DNA of 64,000 nt from Qipengyuania sp. JC766 (lineage in GTDB: Bacteria > Pseudomonadota > Alphaproteobacteria > Sphingomonadales > Sphingomonadaceae), in the NCBI RefSeq assembly GCF_040717445.1, contig NZ_JBFEFL010000001.1, positions 1,488,001 to 1,552,000 of the forward strand, in the 5' to 3' direction. The position numbers were made by a program, and so were the translations under genes. Of the stretch, positions 27,136 through 36,636 are shown piece after piece (positions within the stretch are counted from its first letter, which is position 1; every line of letters begins with the position of its first letter). Under the pieces are notes generated by a model. It was not told the origin of the DNA and made no database searches. It worked only from the letters and a program-made list of their open reading frames with translations.

Positions 27136-27600
27136 ATGGGGCAACCGACCGACCTTACGCAGCCGATCATCGAAGGGCTGTATACAGAAGCGCTCTTGCT
27201 CGCTGACGAGGTCCGGGAAACCTTCGCCCTGTCCGATCCGCCGGCGGCCGGTTCGCAGGCCGAAAGCATGAAGCTGGCCTTTTCCGTCGAAGGCCTGCGC
27301 ACCACGACCCGGATCATGCACGTCCTCGCATGGCTGCTGAACCGACGGGCCTATTTCAACGGCGAGTTGACCGAATTCCAGTTGCGCCGGCACGGGCAGT
27401 TGCCGCCCGATCGCGAACCGGAGCGCGAGAACCTCGAACTTCTCGGACCGGACATCGAAACCCTGATCGAACGCACGCGGCGCATCCACCATCGCCTCTC
27501 GCGCCTCGACACCGCCTGGCGCGCGGAATTCGAAATGGAACCCAGTGCGCTCGATCGCCTGCGGGCGCGGCTGGAAGTCAATTTCGCCGGACGGGCCTAG
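27136..27600 (+). CDS. DUF1465 / RcdA-like protein
   Basis: 154 residues from ATG 27136, all-helical. Key segment: ESMKLAFSVEGLRTTTRIMH followed by VLAWLLNRRAYFNGEL, typical of DUF1465. Known: this family includes RcdA of Caulobacter, an adaptor that helps ClpXP degrade CtrA; whether this copy does so is inference. A hydrophilic tail with paired Arg residues (ETLIERTRRIHHRLSRLD) follows. The stop overlaps that of glpK by four bases. Confidence 0.8.
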   Translation: MGQPTDLTQPIIEGLYTEALLLADEVRETFALSDPPAAGSQAESMKLAFSVEGLRTTTRIMHVLAWLLNRRAYFNGELTEFQLRRHGQLPPDREPERENLELLGPDIETLIERTRRIHHRLSRLDTAWRAEFEMEPSALDRLRARLEVNFAGRA

Positions 27601-29069
27601 CTCGCGGCAAGCGCCTTTTTCCAGCCATCCAGCCGAAGGGTCCGTTCACGCTCGTCCATATCGGGCTCGAAGCGCTCTTCTTCCCCTCCCATTTCCGCCG
27701 CCGCGTCTTCGAGCGAGGGATGCAATCCCGCGCCCACCGATGCAAGCATCGCCGCGCCGAGCGCGGTGGTTTCCACCATGTCGGGGCGCTCGACCGGGAG
27801 GTCTAGGAGGTTGGCGATGTCCTGCGCCATCCAGTCGTTGGCGCTCATGCCCCCGTCGACGCGCAGCATGGTCCATCGCGCGCCATCGGCGGCGAATGCC
27901 TCGGCCAGGTCGTAAGTCTGGTGCGCCATCGCTTCCAGCGCCGCGCGGGCGATCTGGGCCCGACCGGTCGCGAAGCTGAGGCCGGCAATCACGCCGCGCG
28001 CATCGGGCTGCCAGTGCGGAGCGCCCAGACCGCTCAGGCCGGGCACGATGACAACTCCGCCGCTGTCCGGGACCGATCGCGCGAGCGCCTCGCTCTCCGC
28101 CGCAGTTCCGAGCAGGCCGAGCGAGTCCCGCAGCCACTGGATCAGGCTGCCCGCCACGAACACGGACCCTTCGAGCGCGTAGGTGCGCCGTCCGCCTTCC
28201 TGGTACAGCACCGTCGCCAGCAAGCGGTGGTCCGAGGACGGGATGGTCTCGCCCTGGTTCGACAGCACGAAGGCGCCAGTGCCGTATGTCGCCTTGGTAT
28301 CGCCGGGCGACAGGCACCCTTGCCCGATGGTCGCGGACTGCTGGTCGCCTACCAGTCCGCAAATCGGGATCGCCGCGCCGAGAAGTTCGGGCAGCGTCGT
28401 GCCGAAGGCCCCCGACGTGTCGACCACTTCGGCGAGCGCCCCGCGCGGAACCTCGAACGTGTCGCACAGGCCTTCATCGAACTGTGCCCCGGCGAGGGGT
28501 AGCAGCAACGTGCGCGACGCGTTGCTGGCATCGCTGACGAACGTGCCGCCGGTCAGCTTGAAGACGAGCCAGCTCTCGATCGTCCCCAGGGCGAGCGTCC
28601 CGCGTTTTGCAGCGGCGGCTACCGGTTCCTCCCGTTCGATGAGCCAGCGCATCTTCGTCCCCGCGAAATAGGGGTCGAGCAGCAGGCCGGTCTCCTTCTG
28701 GATCGCTGCCTCGAGCCCAGCTTCCTTCATCGCCGCGCACCTCCCGGCCGTCCGGCGGTCCTGCCACACGATGGCGCGGGCCAGCGGCTCGCCCGTATCA
28801 CGATCCCAGGCGACCACGGTTTCGCGCTGGTTGGTGATGCCGATGCCGGCGATCGAGCGCGGTCCCCCGGCCTGCTCCACCACCTCGCGCGCGCAGGCCA
28901 GCGTCCGGTGCCATATCTCGGTCGCGTCCTGCTCCACCCATCCGGGCCTGGGATAATGCTGCGTTATCTCCTGCTGCGCCTTGCCGGCGATCCTGCCGTC
29001 CGCCGTGAAGAGCATTGCGCGCGTCGAAGTGGTGCCTTCGTCGAGCACCAGGATCAGGTCGTCTGACAT
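27597..29069 (-). CDS. glpK: Glycerol kinase
   Basis: 490 residues from ATG 29069. FGGY kinase hallmarks: LVLDEGTTSTRAMLF at the N-terminal ATPase half, VAWDRDTGEPLARAIVWQDR, GDQQSATIGQG, YGTGAFVLSNQGE, and GLGAPHWQPDARG. It phosphorylates glycerol to glycerol-3-phosphate in the cytoplasm. No glpF, glpD or glpR lies beside it. Converges on the DUF1465 gene with a four-base overlap and diverges from the MBL hydrolase gene. Confidence 0.96.
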   Translation of the reverse strand: MSDDLILVLDEGTTSTRAMLFTADGRIAGKAQQEITQHYPRPGWVEQDATEIWHRTLACAREVVEQAGGPRSIAGIGITNQRETVVAWDRDTGEPLARAIVWQDRRTAGRCAAMKEAGLEAAIQKETGLLLDPYFAGTKMRWLIEREEPVAAAAKRGTLALGTIESWLVFKLTGGTFVSDASNASRTLLLPLAGAQFDEGLCDTFEVPRGALAEVVDTSGAFGTTLPELLGAAIPICGLVGDQQSATIGQGCLSPGDTKATYGTGAFVLSNQGETIPSSDHRLLATVLYQEGGRRTYALEGSVFVAGSLIQWLRDSLGLLGTAAESEALARSVPDSGGVVIVPGLSGLGAPHWQPDARGVIAGLSFATGRAQIARAALEAMAHQTYDLAEAFAADGARWTMLRVDGGMSANDWMAQDIANLLDLPVERPDMVETTALGAAMLASVGAGLHPSLEDAAAEMGGEEERFEPDMDERERTLRLDGWKKALAAS

Positions 29070-29160
29070 GCCGACTTCCTGCCCCGATGCCCGCTGCAAG
29101 TCCATGGCGCGGCGCGAGCCGGCAGGTGCGGCCCTCGACTTTGCCGGCCTGCGCCCTCAC

Positions 29161-30042
29161 ATGGGCGCGATGGTGAAAATGCCTCCAAAACCCTGGCCGA
29201 CCGGAAACGTCGAACAGCCCGAGCCGCTCGTGCGGAGGATACTGGCGCCGAACCCGTCGCCCTACACCTATACCGGAACACAGACCTACCTGGTCGGCAA
29301 TGCGGGCGAGATTGCCGTGATCGACCCTGGTCCGGACGATGACGACCATGTCGACGCGATCGTGCAGGCGATCGGAGACGACGCGCTCGTGGCGATCATG
29401 TGCACCCACACCCACCGCGACCATTCGCCCGCCGCGCGCCCTCTGGCACGGCGCACGGGCGCACCGATCGTGGGCTGCGCGCCGCTGGTCATCCGCACCG
29501 ACCTGCCCCGGTCGGACGAATCCTTCGATGCGGACTACGCGCCGGACCGGGTGCTGGAGGATGGCGAGGCGATGACCGGAACCGGATGGACCCTGCGCGC
29601 CATCCACACGCCCGGCCACACCTCCAACCACCTTTGCTTCGCACTGGAGGAGACGGGCGCCCTGTTCTCCGGCGATCACGTCATGGGCTGGTCCACCAGC
29701 GTCGTCGTGCCGCCCGATGGCGACATGGGCGACTACATGGCCAGCCTCGAGAAGCTCTACGCCCGCGATGACCGGGTCTATTACTCCGCCCACGGGGCAC
29801 CGATCGAGCGGCCCCGGCAACTGGTCCGAGGGATGATCGGACACCGCCGCCAGCGCGAAAACCAGATCCTGCGCCTGCTGGGCGAGGCGCCGCGTGCCGT
29901 CGGCGAATTCATTCCAGAAATGTACAAGGGGCTCGATCCCCGCCTCACGGGCGCCGCCGAAATGAGCGTTACCGCGCATTTGCTGGACCTTGAGGGGCGC
30001 GGGCGCGTTGTGGACGATAGCGGGATCTGGCGGATCGCCTGA
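29161..30042 (+). CDS. MBL-fold metallo-hydrolase (LACTB2/GloB-like)
   Basis: About 293 residues from ATG 29161; further ATGs at 29170 and 29179 and an earlier one at 29104 are alternatives. Metal ligands: MCTHTHRDHSPAA (H-x-H-x-D-H), IHTPGHTSNH, FSGDHVMGWS and YSAHGAPI. The C-terminal winged-helix-like region (QILRLLGEAPRAVGEFIPEM) is typical of the LACTB2 subfamily, whose members act on RNA or small esters. Substrate here is unknown. Confidence 0.9.
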   Translation: MGAMVKMPPKPWPTGNVEQPEPLVRRILAPNPSPYTYTGTQTYLVGNAGEIAVIDPGPDDDDHVDAIVQAIGDDALVAIMCTHTHRDHSPAARPLARRTGAPIVGCAPLVIRTDLPRSDESFDADYAPDRVLEDGEAMTGTGWTLRAIHTPGHTSNHLCFALEETGALFSGDHVMGWSTSVVVPPDGDMGDYMASLEKLYARDDRVYYSAHGAPIERPRQLVRGMIGHRRQRENQILRLLGEAPRAVGEFIPEMYKGLDPRLTGAAEMSVTAHLLDLEGRGRVVDDSGIWRIA

Positions 30043-30056
30043 TACCCTTGCCCCGG

Positions 30057-30084
30057 GGTGCCCTTCTTGGCATCCTTGGGCACC
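30057..30084 (+). terminator. Hairpin after the MBL hydrolase gene
   Basis: GGTGCCC at 30057-30063 pairs perfectly with GGGCACC at 30078-30084 across a 14-base loop, 15 bases after the stop codon. No T-run follows, so it may be a weak terminator or an RNA-stability element. Confidence 0.3.
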
Positions 30085-30179
30085 ACAAGAACGGGGCTGC
30101 CTGTTGCGCTCCCCTAACCTGGCGGTTGCCCCTCCATCGGCAGCATCGATGCCGGCCTTACCTTCTGAGGGGACACGAC

Positions 30180-31889
30180 TTGACGGATATCGCAGCGAAG
30201 CCCGAACCCGGCGAGGGAATTTCGCCGCCCTGCACGGATCTTCCGGTCGCGACAGCGGAAAGCGGCTTCTATCGCGGTTTCAATGTCCACGTGACGATCC
30301 CGGGCAAGATCATCGTCAGCGCCCTCATCGCCTGGGTCGTGTTTTTCCCCACACAAGCCTCCGACACGCTGACGCTCGCCAACACCGCCATCATCGGAGC
30401 GTTCGCCGGCTGGTACGTCTATCTCGTCGCGTTCCTGATGCTCGTGACGCTCCTGCTCGCCGTCATTCCCCAATCGGGATCGCTCAGGCTGGGCGCACCA
30501 GGGGAGGAGCCGGAATTCGGCCTGTTTTCGTGGTTCGCCATGCTTTTCGGCGCCGGCATCGGGATCGGAATGCTGACCTATTCGACCGGTGAGCCGCTTG
30601 CCCATTTCCAGAACAACCCGGACATCATCCGCGGCTTGGTCGATCCCGTATCGGCAGAGGCGGTGCGTCCCGCCTTCATCTGGACCTTCATCCACTGGGG
30701 CTTTGCACCATGGGCGATCTACGCGCTGGTGGGCCTCGGCGTCGGTTACGTGTCCTATCGTCGCGGCCTGCCACTCACGATCCGGAGTGCCTTGTCGCCG
30801 CTGTTCGGTGCGCGGCTGTCGGGGCTCGTCGGCCACCTGATTGATATCGTGGCGGTCGTCGCGACCATCCTGGGCGTGGCGGTCACGCTGGGCTTCGGTG
30901 TCGAACAATTCGTGGTCGGCCTCAATCGACTCGGGTTCGGCGACTGGTTGCTCAATGCCGAGGGAACGGCATCGACCACGGCGATCATTATCGCCGTGGT
31001 GCTGCTGGTGGGCGCGTCCACCTTCTCGGCGCTGTCGGGTGTCGGGCGCGGCATCAAGTGGCTGTCCAACCTCAACATGGGCCTGTCCTTCCTGCTGCTG
31101 TCCGTCTTCGCGATTTTTGGCGCAGGGTTTCTCGGACTGGAACTGCTCGGCGTGGGTCTGTTCGATTACCTGCGGACCCTTCCGCAAACCGCGCTCACGC
31201 TCTGGCGGCCCGACGGCACCGAGGGGGGCGATGCGCTGGCCCAGTGGCAGCTCGACTGGTCGGTCTTCTACTGGGCGTGGTGGATCGCCTTCGCCCCGTT
31301 CGTCGGCATGTTCATCGCGCGCGTCTCGCGCGGCCGGACCATCAGGGAATTCGTCCTCGGAGTCGTGCTCGTGCCTTCGCTGATGGGATTCATCTGGATG
31401 GCCTTCGTCGGCGGGACGGCCATCCAGCTGGAACTCGGCGGCCAGGCCGCGGGCTCCATCCTGTCGGCCAATATTTCCGACCAGCTTTTCGCGACCCTGT
31501 CCGTCCTGATGGACGGCCCGTTCGCCTATCTCCTGTCCGGTCTCGTAGTGCTGCTGCTCATGACGCACCTGATCACTTCGTCCGACAGCGCGATCCTGAT
31601 CGTCAACACGATCAACGGCGCAGGCGAGGACGACAGCGACCGCCGCAGGCACATCCTGTTCTGGGGCGTCGCGCTGGGGCTGGTGGTGGCGAGCATGCTG
31701 ATCCTGGGCGGGATCGAGGCGCTTCAGATCACCATGATCATCGGCGCGCTGCCGTTCTCCTTCGTGGTGGCCCTGATCGCCATATCGGTGCTGAAGGCGG
31801 CCGTGTGGGACATCCGGCGCAAACGTCAGGGCGTGCCGACCCATTGCGAGACGATCCTCGAAACCCAGCGCCTGAACGAACGCGGATAG
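30180..31889 (+). CDS. BCCT family transporter (compatible-solute type)
   Basis: 569 residues from a TTG at 30180, chosen because GAGGGG lies about seven bases upstream and the protein then begins shortly before the first membrane helix. About twelve membrane segments. Family signatures: FGAGIGIGMLTYSTGEPLAH in the glycine-rich substrate helix and VSRGRTIREFVLGVVLVPSL in the conserved loop. The usual Trp-rich segment is altered at some positions (YST in place of the common WGV), so ligand choice (betaine, choline, carnitine or other) is open. It uses Na+ or H+ at the inner membrane. Confidence 0.9.
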   Translation: MTDIAAKPEPGEGISPPCTDLPVATAESGFYRGFNVHVTIPGKIIVSALIAWVVFFPTQASDTLTLANTAIIGAFAGWYVYLVAFLMLVTLLLAVIPQSGSLRLGAPGEEPEFGLFSWFAMLFGAGIGIGMLTYSTGEPLAHFQNNPDIIRGLVDPVSAEAVRPAFIWTFIHWGFAPWAIYALVGLGVGYVSYRRGLPLTIRSALSPLFGARLSGLVGHLIDIVAVVATILGVAVTLGFGVEQFVVGLNRLGFGDWLLNAEGTASTTAIIIAVVLLVGASTFSALSGVGRGIKWLSNLNMGLSFLLLSVFAIFGAGFLGLELLGVGLFDYLRTLPQTALTLWRPDGTEGGDALAQWQLDWSVFYWAWWIAFAPFVGMFIARVSRGRTIREFVLGVVLVPSLMGFIWMAFVGGTAIQLELGGQAAGSILSANISDQLFATLSVLMDGPFAYLLSGLVVLLLMTHLITSSDSAILIVNTINGAGEDDSDRRRHILFWGVALGLVVASMLILGGIEALQITMIIGALPFSFVVALIAISVLKAAVWDIRRKRQGVPTHCETILETQRLNERG

Positions 31890-32002
31890 CAGTCAGGCCG
31901 CCGCGCCGTGGTGGGGTTTCGAGTGCGCGGGCGCTTCGGAACGCCCTCGCAATCCGGAACATTGCCCCTATACACGAAGCAAGCGAATTTCCGGGGATCA
32001 CG

Positions 32003-32989
32003 ATGACAGCCGAAACTAGCCTTCCGCAAGGCGAAGACCTACTCGCCGAGATCAATCGCCTGCGCAAGGAGCGCAACGCGGTGATCCTGGCGCATTACTA
32101 CCAGAGACCCCAGATCCAGGATCTCGCGGACTTCGTCGGCGACAGCCTGCAGCTTAGCCAGATGGCGGCCGAAACGGACGCGGACGTCATAGCCTTTTGC
32201 GGGGTCAAGTTCATGGCCGATACCGCCAAGATCCTGAGCCCGGAAAAGATCGTGGTACTGCCGGACATGGATGCCGGCTGCTCGCTGGAAGATTCCTGTC
32301 CCCCGGAAAAGTTCAAGGCGTTCCGGGAAGCGCATCCGGACCACATCGCGTTGACCTACATCAACTGTTCGACCGAGGTGAAGGCTCTGTCGGACGTGAT
32401 CGTCACCAGCAGCAGTGCCGAAACGATCCTGCAGCAGATCCCGGAGGACCAGAAGATCATCTTCGGGCCTGATCGCCACCTGGGCGGATACCTTTCGCGC
32501 AAGTTCGGGCGGGAAATGCTGCTGTGGCCGGGCGTCTGCATCGTCCACGAGGCCTTCAGCGAGACCGAACTGCTCAAGCTGAAGCAGCAGCATCCCGACG
32601 CGCCCATCGCCGCGCATCCCGAATGCCCACCGACCATTCTCGACCATGCGGACTATGTCGGCAGCACGAGCGGCATCCTGCAATATTCGAAGACATTCGA
32701 AGGCGACACGATCATCATCGCCACCGAACCGCACATCATCCACCAGATGGAAAAGGCGGTGCCGGAAAAGACCTTCATCGGCGCGCCCGGTGCGGACGGC
32801 AATTGCGCCTGCAACATCTGCCCCTACATGGCGCTCAACACGCTGCCCAAGCTCTACACCGCCCTGCGCGACCTGGAGCCGCGGATCGAGATCGAGGAAG
32901 GGTTGCGGCTGAAGGCAAAGCAGAGCCTCGACAGGATGCTGGAGATGGCCAGCGGCACGATCGGCAAGGGCGATCTCGGCAAGATCTAG
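32003..32989 (+). CDS. nadA: Quinolinate synthase
   Basis: 328 residues from ATG 32003 with CGGGGA upstream. Typical NadA motifs: ILAHYYQRPQIQDLADFVGD, FCGVKFMADTAKIL, YINCSTEVKALSD, FGPDRHLGGY and GAPGADGNCACNICPYMALN; the cysteines in NCS, PGVCIVHE/ HPECPP and CNICPY supply the 4Fe-4S cluster. It condenses iminoaspartate and dihydroxyacetone phosphate to quinolinate for NAD. nadB and nadC are not adjacent. Its stop overlaps by four bases the convergent Tat-protein gene. Confidence 0.97.
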   Translation: MTAETSLPQGEDLLAEINRLRKERNAVILAHYYQRPQIQDLADFVGDSLQLSQMAAETDADVIAFCGVKFMADTAKILSPEKIVVLPDMDAGCSLEDSCPPEKFKAFREAHPDHIALTYINCSTEVKALSDVIVTSSSAETILQQIPEDQKIIFGPDRHLGGYLSRKFGREMLLWPGVCIVHEAFSETELLKLKQQHPDAPIAAHPECPPTILDHADYVGSTSGILQYSKTFEGDTIIIATEPHIIHQMEKAVPEKTFIGAPGADGNCACNICPYMALNTLPKLYTALRDLEPRIEIEEGLRLKAKQSLDRMLEMASGTIGKGDLGKI

Positions 32990-34749
32990 GAGTCGAGCCG
33001 CACGCCCGGGGGGATGGCGGCGATCGACTGGCGGGCGAACCTGCCGCGCAGCTTGATGCTCTTGCCCCCGAACCGGCCGCCCTCGATCCGGTGGCGGGCG
33101 TTGCGTGCGACGTTTCCGATGATCTCGACCGCGACTGGCGCACCGACCGATCCCCAGTCGTCGCCTTGGCTCACATAAGTCCCGGCATACTTGCCGAACG
33201 ATCCCGTCCGCACGCCCGCCAGCCGTCCGCCCATCCGGCAGTCGCGCGTGACGACCGAGCCGCCTCCGTAGCCGTCGATCGCCATGGGGAAGCGCGGGTC
33301 GAAGCTGCATCCGGTCAGGTGCAGCCGGATATCGTCCTGCTTCCCCGCCTCGGTCGGCAGCATCTTGAACGCGGGGTTCTTCGCGCCGGCTGACGGCGCC
33401 GATGAGAGGATGTGACGGCAGTTCTCCTCCCGCCAGTCGTTGATCGGTACCCAGTCTGCCCGGATGGCAATCCGACAGACTTCGCCGCTTTCTTCCGTCG
33501 CATGGCGGAACAGGGTATTACGATGAAGCGCTTCCCGGACGGCAAAAGCGTTCTTCAGCCCGATCGCAAAGTCGCAATCGCGCGTCTCGATACTGCCGCC
33601 GACATGGACGTAGTAGTCGCGCAGGGTCAGGTTCGTGGCGAGGACCTTGAAGTCCCGGTGGTCGCGCATGTCGGAAGGCGCGCCCAGTTCCAGCGCATCG
33701 ACGGTACCGCCTTCGATTTCGAGCAGCACCTTCTGAGAACCTATGCTGCTGAATTCGGTCTCGATCGAGTTGTAACGCCCGCCCGCGCGGCGCGGCGCGG
33801 CCTGGGGGTCGACGATGCGCGTGTGACTGCAGCCCGAGCCCACCCCGATGAAGGCGCGAACCGCATTGTCCGCAGGCCCGCATCGCGGGCGGATGATGTC
33901 GCAGCGCGCGATGGGTGCGCGCGGCCCGTCGCTCTCCGACGTCGAATTGCCGATAATGAGACCGTCGGCGATTCGGTCCTCGATCCACGCATCCTCGATG
34001 ATCACGCGTTCGATGCGGTTGCCGTCATGCGCGGCAACGCGGATGAGTGAGCGCTGCTCGTAATCCGAGCGGCCCACGGGGCGCGGCTGGGACCGGGCAT
34101 TGCCGTCCAGCCGGGGTCCGCGCAGATGGACGAGCGGCACGCGCCGGTTGCGCCCTCCCCGCGCGGATTGCAGGGGGACGGAGAACAGGTGCCAGAAGCG
34201 CCCCTTGTCGCGCGGCAAATTGTCCGCGAATTTCAGCGTCGCCCCGTTGAAATCGATCCGGACCGACTGGCCATTGCGCGGCAGGGCCATCCAGCCGTTC
34301 CCGGCCGCTTTCGACGGATCGCAGACATAGGTCGCGCCCGATTTCAGGCGCAGCCAGCTGTCCTTGGCGATGGCCGCATCCAGCGCCCGCTGCAACGCCG
34401 GGATTTCATTGGAAGACCGGCCCAGCGCCCCGAGCGCGGCGGCGTCGATGAAGCCGTTTTCCGCCTGGCCTTCGTACCAGGCGCCGTTCGCATCCTGCAG
34501 GGCGAAGGCGTGCGCAGGGCGAGCGGCCACGCGGCGGTAAAGTGCACCCCCGCCGTCGCCGTCGGCCCGGAAGCCGGTGGTCCGGAAGCTCTCCATCACG
34601 GCGGGAATGCTTCGCGACGCGATCAGCATCGCAGGGGCCAGCGCACCTGCCAGCGGGGCGCCGCGCGTCACGGACGGAAGCAGGAAGGCGCCGCCAGCGG
34701 CAGCGAGACTGCCGACGAAGGTGCGGCGATTGAGAGTCTGTCCGTTCAT
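32986..34749 (-). CDS. Tat-exported probable beta-helix protein
   Basis: 587 residues. The N-terminus MNGQTLNRRTFVGSLAAAGG is a twin-arginine signal. The body has repeated short strands with Asn and Ser turns (RVIIEDAWIEDRIADGLIIG; TNLTLRDYYVHVGGSIETRD; EGGTVDALELG), the periodicity of a right-handed parallel beta-helix as in pectate-lyase-like or polysaccharide-binding proteins. No catalytic signature recognised. Periplasmic or surface carbohydrate role is inference. Stand-alone gene, convergent to nadA. Confidence 0.7.
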   Translation of the reverse strand: MNGQTLNRRTFVGSLAAAGGAFLLPSVTRGAPLAGALAPAMLIASRSIPAVMESFRTTGFRADGDGGGALYRRVAARPAHAFALQDANGAWYEGQAENGFIDAAALGALGRSSNEIPALQRALDAAIAKDSWLRLKSGATYVCDPSKAAGNGWMALPRNGQSVRIDFNGATLKFADNLPRDKGRFWHLFSVPLQSARGGRNRRVPLVHLRGPRLDGNARSQPRPVGRSDYEQRSLIRVAAHDGNRIERVIIEDAWIEDRIADGLIIGNSTSESDGPRAPIARCDIIRPRCGPADNAVRAFIGVGSGCSHTRIVDPQAAPRRAGGRYNSIETEFSSIGSQKVLLEIEGGTVDALELGAPSDMRDHRDFKVLATNLTLRDYYVHVGGSIETRDCDFAIGLKNAFAVREALHRNTLFRHATEESGEVCRIAIRADWVPINDWREENCRHILSSAPSAGAKNPAFKMLPTEAGKQDDIRLHLTGCSFDPRFPMAIDGYGGGSVVTRDCRMGGRLAGVRTGSFGKYAGTYVSQGDDWGSVGAPVAVEIIGNVARNARHRIEGGRFGGKSIKLRGRFARQSIAAIPPGVRLDS

Positions 34750-34812
34750 GCTTCAAGCTTATAGGATGAACGACCTGAACCTAGGCCGACAGTCGGGTGG
34801 CGCGGGCTTCCT

Positions 34813-35631
34813 CTAGTGATCCAGCCGCTCCGTCAGCATGTGAGGGGTCGCCAATCCGAAGGCGATGGCGGCCGCCAGCGGGACGGACAGGAAGCCTGCG
34901 AGGCAGGCGGCCGCCAGCAGGATGGCGCCGGCGCTCGCGAGCATGACCGGCAGGGCGACGGCCTTGCGGAAGGCGGCCATCCCGTAGGTTTCGATCTGCC
35001 GCCGCTGTACCGGCAGGGCGTGGCACAGGAGGAAGACCAGCGCCACGCCCAGCACCGGCGGGAACAGGGCGACGCTTGCGATAGCCAGCGCAATCGGCGC
35101 GAGATTGTCGCGTGCCCGGACGATCGCGAACAGTCCGAGGCCGACGCCCGCGACGCCTGCCGCGGCGACGGCGCGCATGAAAATCGCCGGTGTCCCGATC
35201 CCCAGAACGAGGTCGAACAGGGCTGCCGTCTCGGCGGGGCGGAACACCGCGCTGCCGCCCACGGCGAGCAGGGCAATCGCCAGGCGGGCGACCGGTTCGC
35301 TTCCCGCCCCGTCCCGCGCGAAATGCCAGGCGGAGAGGATCAGGAACATGGCGAGCGCCGCCAAGGGCGCGACGAGGAAGAGGAAGGTCACCGCGGCCCC
35401 GACGATCAGGTAGGCGGCGGCGTGGATCAGGGTGAACTGGCGAATGCGTCCGCCGCCCTCGTCCCCAGCCCCGTGTGCGAGCCCCGCGACGAACAGCGCG
35501 AGGCCCAATGCCGTGGGCGCAGCCCCTCCGACCAGCAGCGCCACGACCGCGGCCAGCAGGACGCATCCGACAAGAAGGGCCCCGGTCGGCGACCGGGACC
35601 CTTCGAGTGTCGGACCGTAGCGCGAGGCCAA
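34813..35631 (-). CDS. blh: Brp/Blh-type beta-carotene 15,15'-dioxygenase
   Basis: About 272 residues, six to eight membrane segments. Conserved histidines of the family: GLAHGAGDEGGG, SAWHFARDG, CHALPVQRRQ and TPHMLTERLDH, in order, as iron ligands. It cleaves beta-carotene to two molecules of retinal in the membrane. A TTG at 35631, one base after the end of the rhodopsin stop, is the likely start; the frame is open to an ATG at 35718 inside the rhodopsin gene. Adjacency to the rhodopsin shows its job: chromophore supply. Confidence 0.93.
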   Translation of the reverse strand: MASRYGPTLEGSRSPTGALLVGCVLLAAVVALLVGGAAPTALGLALFVAGLAHGAGDEGGGRIRQFTLIHAAAYLIVGAAVTFLFLVAPLAALAMFLILSAWHFARDGAGSEPVARLAIALLAVGGSAVFRPAETAALFDLVLGIGTPAIFMRAVAAAGVAGVGLGLFAIVRARDNLAPIALAIASVALFPPVLGVALVFLLCHALPVQRRQIETYGMAAFRKAVALPVMLASAGAILLAAACLAGFLSVPLAAAIAFGLATPHMLTERLDH

Positions 35632-35632
35632 A

Positions 35633-36499
35633 TCAGTCCCCGCGGACCGAAGCGACCTTTGCCCCGAGAGGCGAGGTTTCCAGTGCCTCGGCAGCCGGCG
35701 CGTAGCCTTCCAGCGCACTACGGCGCAGGACGTAACGCGAAAGGATCACGCCGTAGATCAGCTTCGACGAAATATCGGCGATCGAGTAGAGAAGCTGGCG
35801 CGTGACCACGACATCCCCGGTGAAGCCCAGCTGCGGCAGGGCGTAGGCGATCGGGTACAGGCCCCAGGTCGCCAGGAAGTACCACCAGATGTTCTTGGGC
35901 CAGGCCACCAGCTGCGGCGGGCTGTTCGCGATGCCAGCCGTGATCGTGCCGCGCACTTCCACGATGAGCCAGACGAAGAACACCGTCGAGATGACGCCCC
36001 ACACGTTCAGCTGCGTCCAGTTGCCGATTTCGCCGAACTGGCCGTAGAGGCCCGTCCAGATCATCAGCAGGGCCGGTATCGCCATGCGGATCGCGCGGCG
36101 ATGGAGGTCCGGGCGCGACAGCGCGAAGGCGATCGGAAGCTGCGTCAGCAGGAGCGGGACGGTGATCGTCCAGTTCCCGTAACGGAACGCGTTGGTGAAG
36201 GTCTCGCCTTCAGCCAGCGGGCGATACATCCCGTCGAGGAAAGCGTAGCTGTCCTGCCAGAGGGTCGCTTCCCGCAGGAGGCTGAGGCCGGCGGAGGCCA
36301 TCACCACCGCCGAAAGGATCGCCACGATCCGGTACCGCGGGGCAAGGCTGAAGCTCATCGTCAGGAAGTACAGGATGAACGCGAAATGCGCCCCGTAACT
36401 GACCATGAGGATGAGAGAACCGGTCGTATACTGGCCCGGCGTGAGTGAAACTATGTTTTCGATATTGCCGAGGTGCTCGGCGACGTTCCCTGCAATCAT
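35633..36499 (-). CDS. NTQ-type microbial rhodopsin (predicted light-driven chloride pump)
   Basis: 288 residues, seven membrane helices. Helix C reads RYGNWTITVPLLLTQL: Asn109, Thr113 and Gln120 stand at the positions of Asp85, Thr89 and Asp96 of bacteriorhodopsin, giving the NTQ motif. Helix G has SIADISSKLIYGVI with the counter-ion Asp242 and the retinal Schiff-base Lys246. Known: NTQ rhodopsins of marine bacteria pump chloride inward. The spacing (4 and 7) equals that of the characterised NTQ pumps. The gene is followed without gap by blh. A Gly168 after Trp in NVWGVIST might leave room for a carotenoid antenna; not decidable here. Ribosome-binding site is weak. Confidence 0.92.
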   Translation of the reverse strand: MIAGNVAEHLGNIENIVSLTPGQYTTGSLILMVSYGAHFAFILYFLTMSFSLAPRYRIVAILSAVVMASAGLSLLREATLWQDSYAFLDGMYRPLAEGETFTNAFRYGNWTITVPLLLTQLPIAFALSRPDLHRRAIRMAIPALLMIWTGLYGQFGEIGNWTQLNVWGVISTVFFVWLIVEVRGTITAGIANSPPQLVAWPKNIWWYFLATWGLYPIAYALPQLGFTGDVVVTRQLLYSIADISSKLIYGVILSRYVLRRSALEGYAPAAEALETSPLGAKVASVRGD

Positions 36500-36636
36500 G
36501 AACTGGTCTTTCGCAAACCGCCCTCACTACGACATGAGAGCTTCTTCCGGAGACACCGGGTTGCAACTTAATGTCGGGTTCATCGTTGGGTTCCGCGACG
36601 AACCTGTCATTTTTAAAACCAAACAAAGGTTTGCTA
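36500..36636. promoter_or_regulatory. Divergent promoter region of rhodopsin and DUF2254 genes
   Basis: 137 bases that must hold promoters for both directions. A short inverted repeat GGTTC/GAACC sits near 36590-36606. No -35/-10 pair convinces on either strand. AAAGG before 36637 is the ribosome-binding site of the plus-strand gene. Light or stress control is possible but not visible. Confidence 0.35.
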
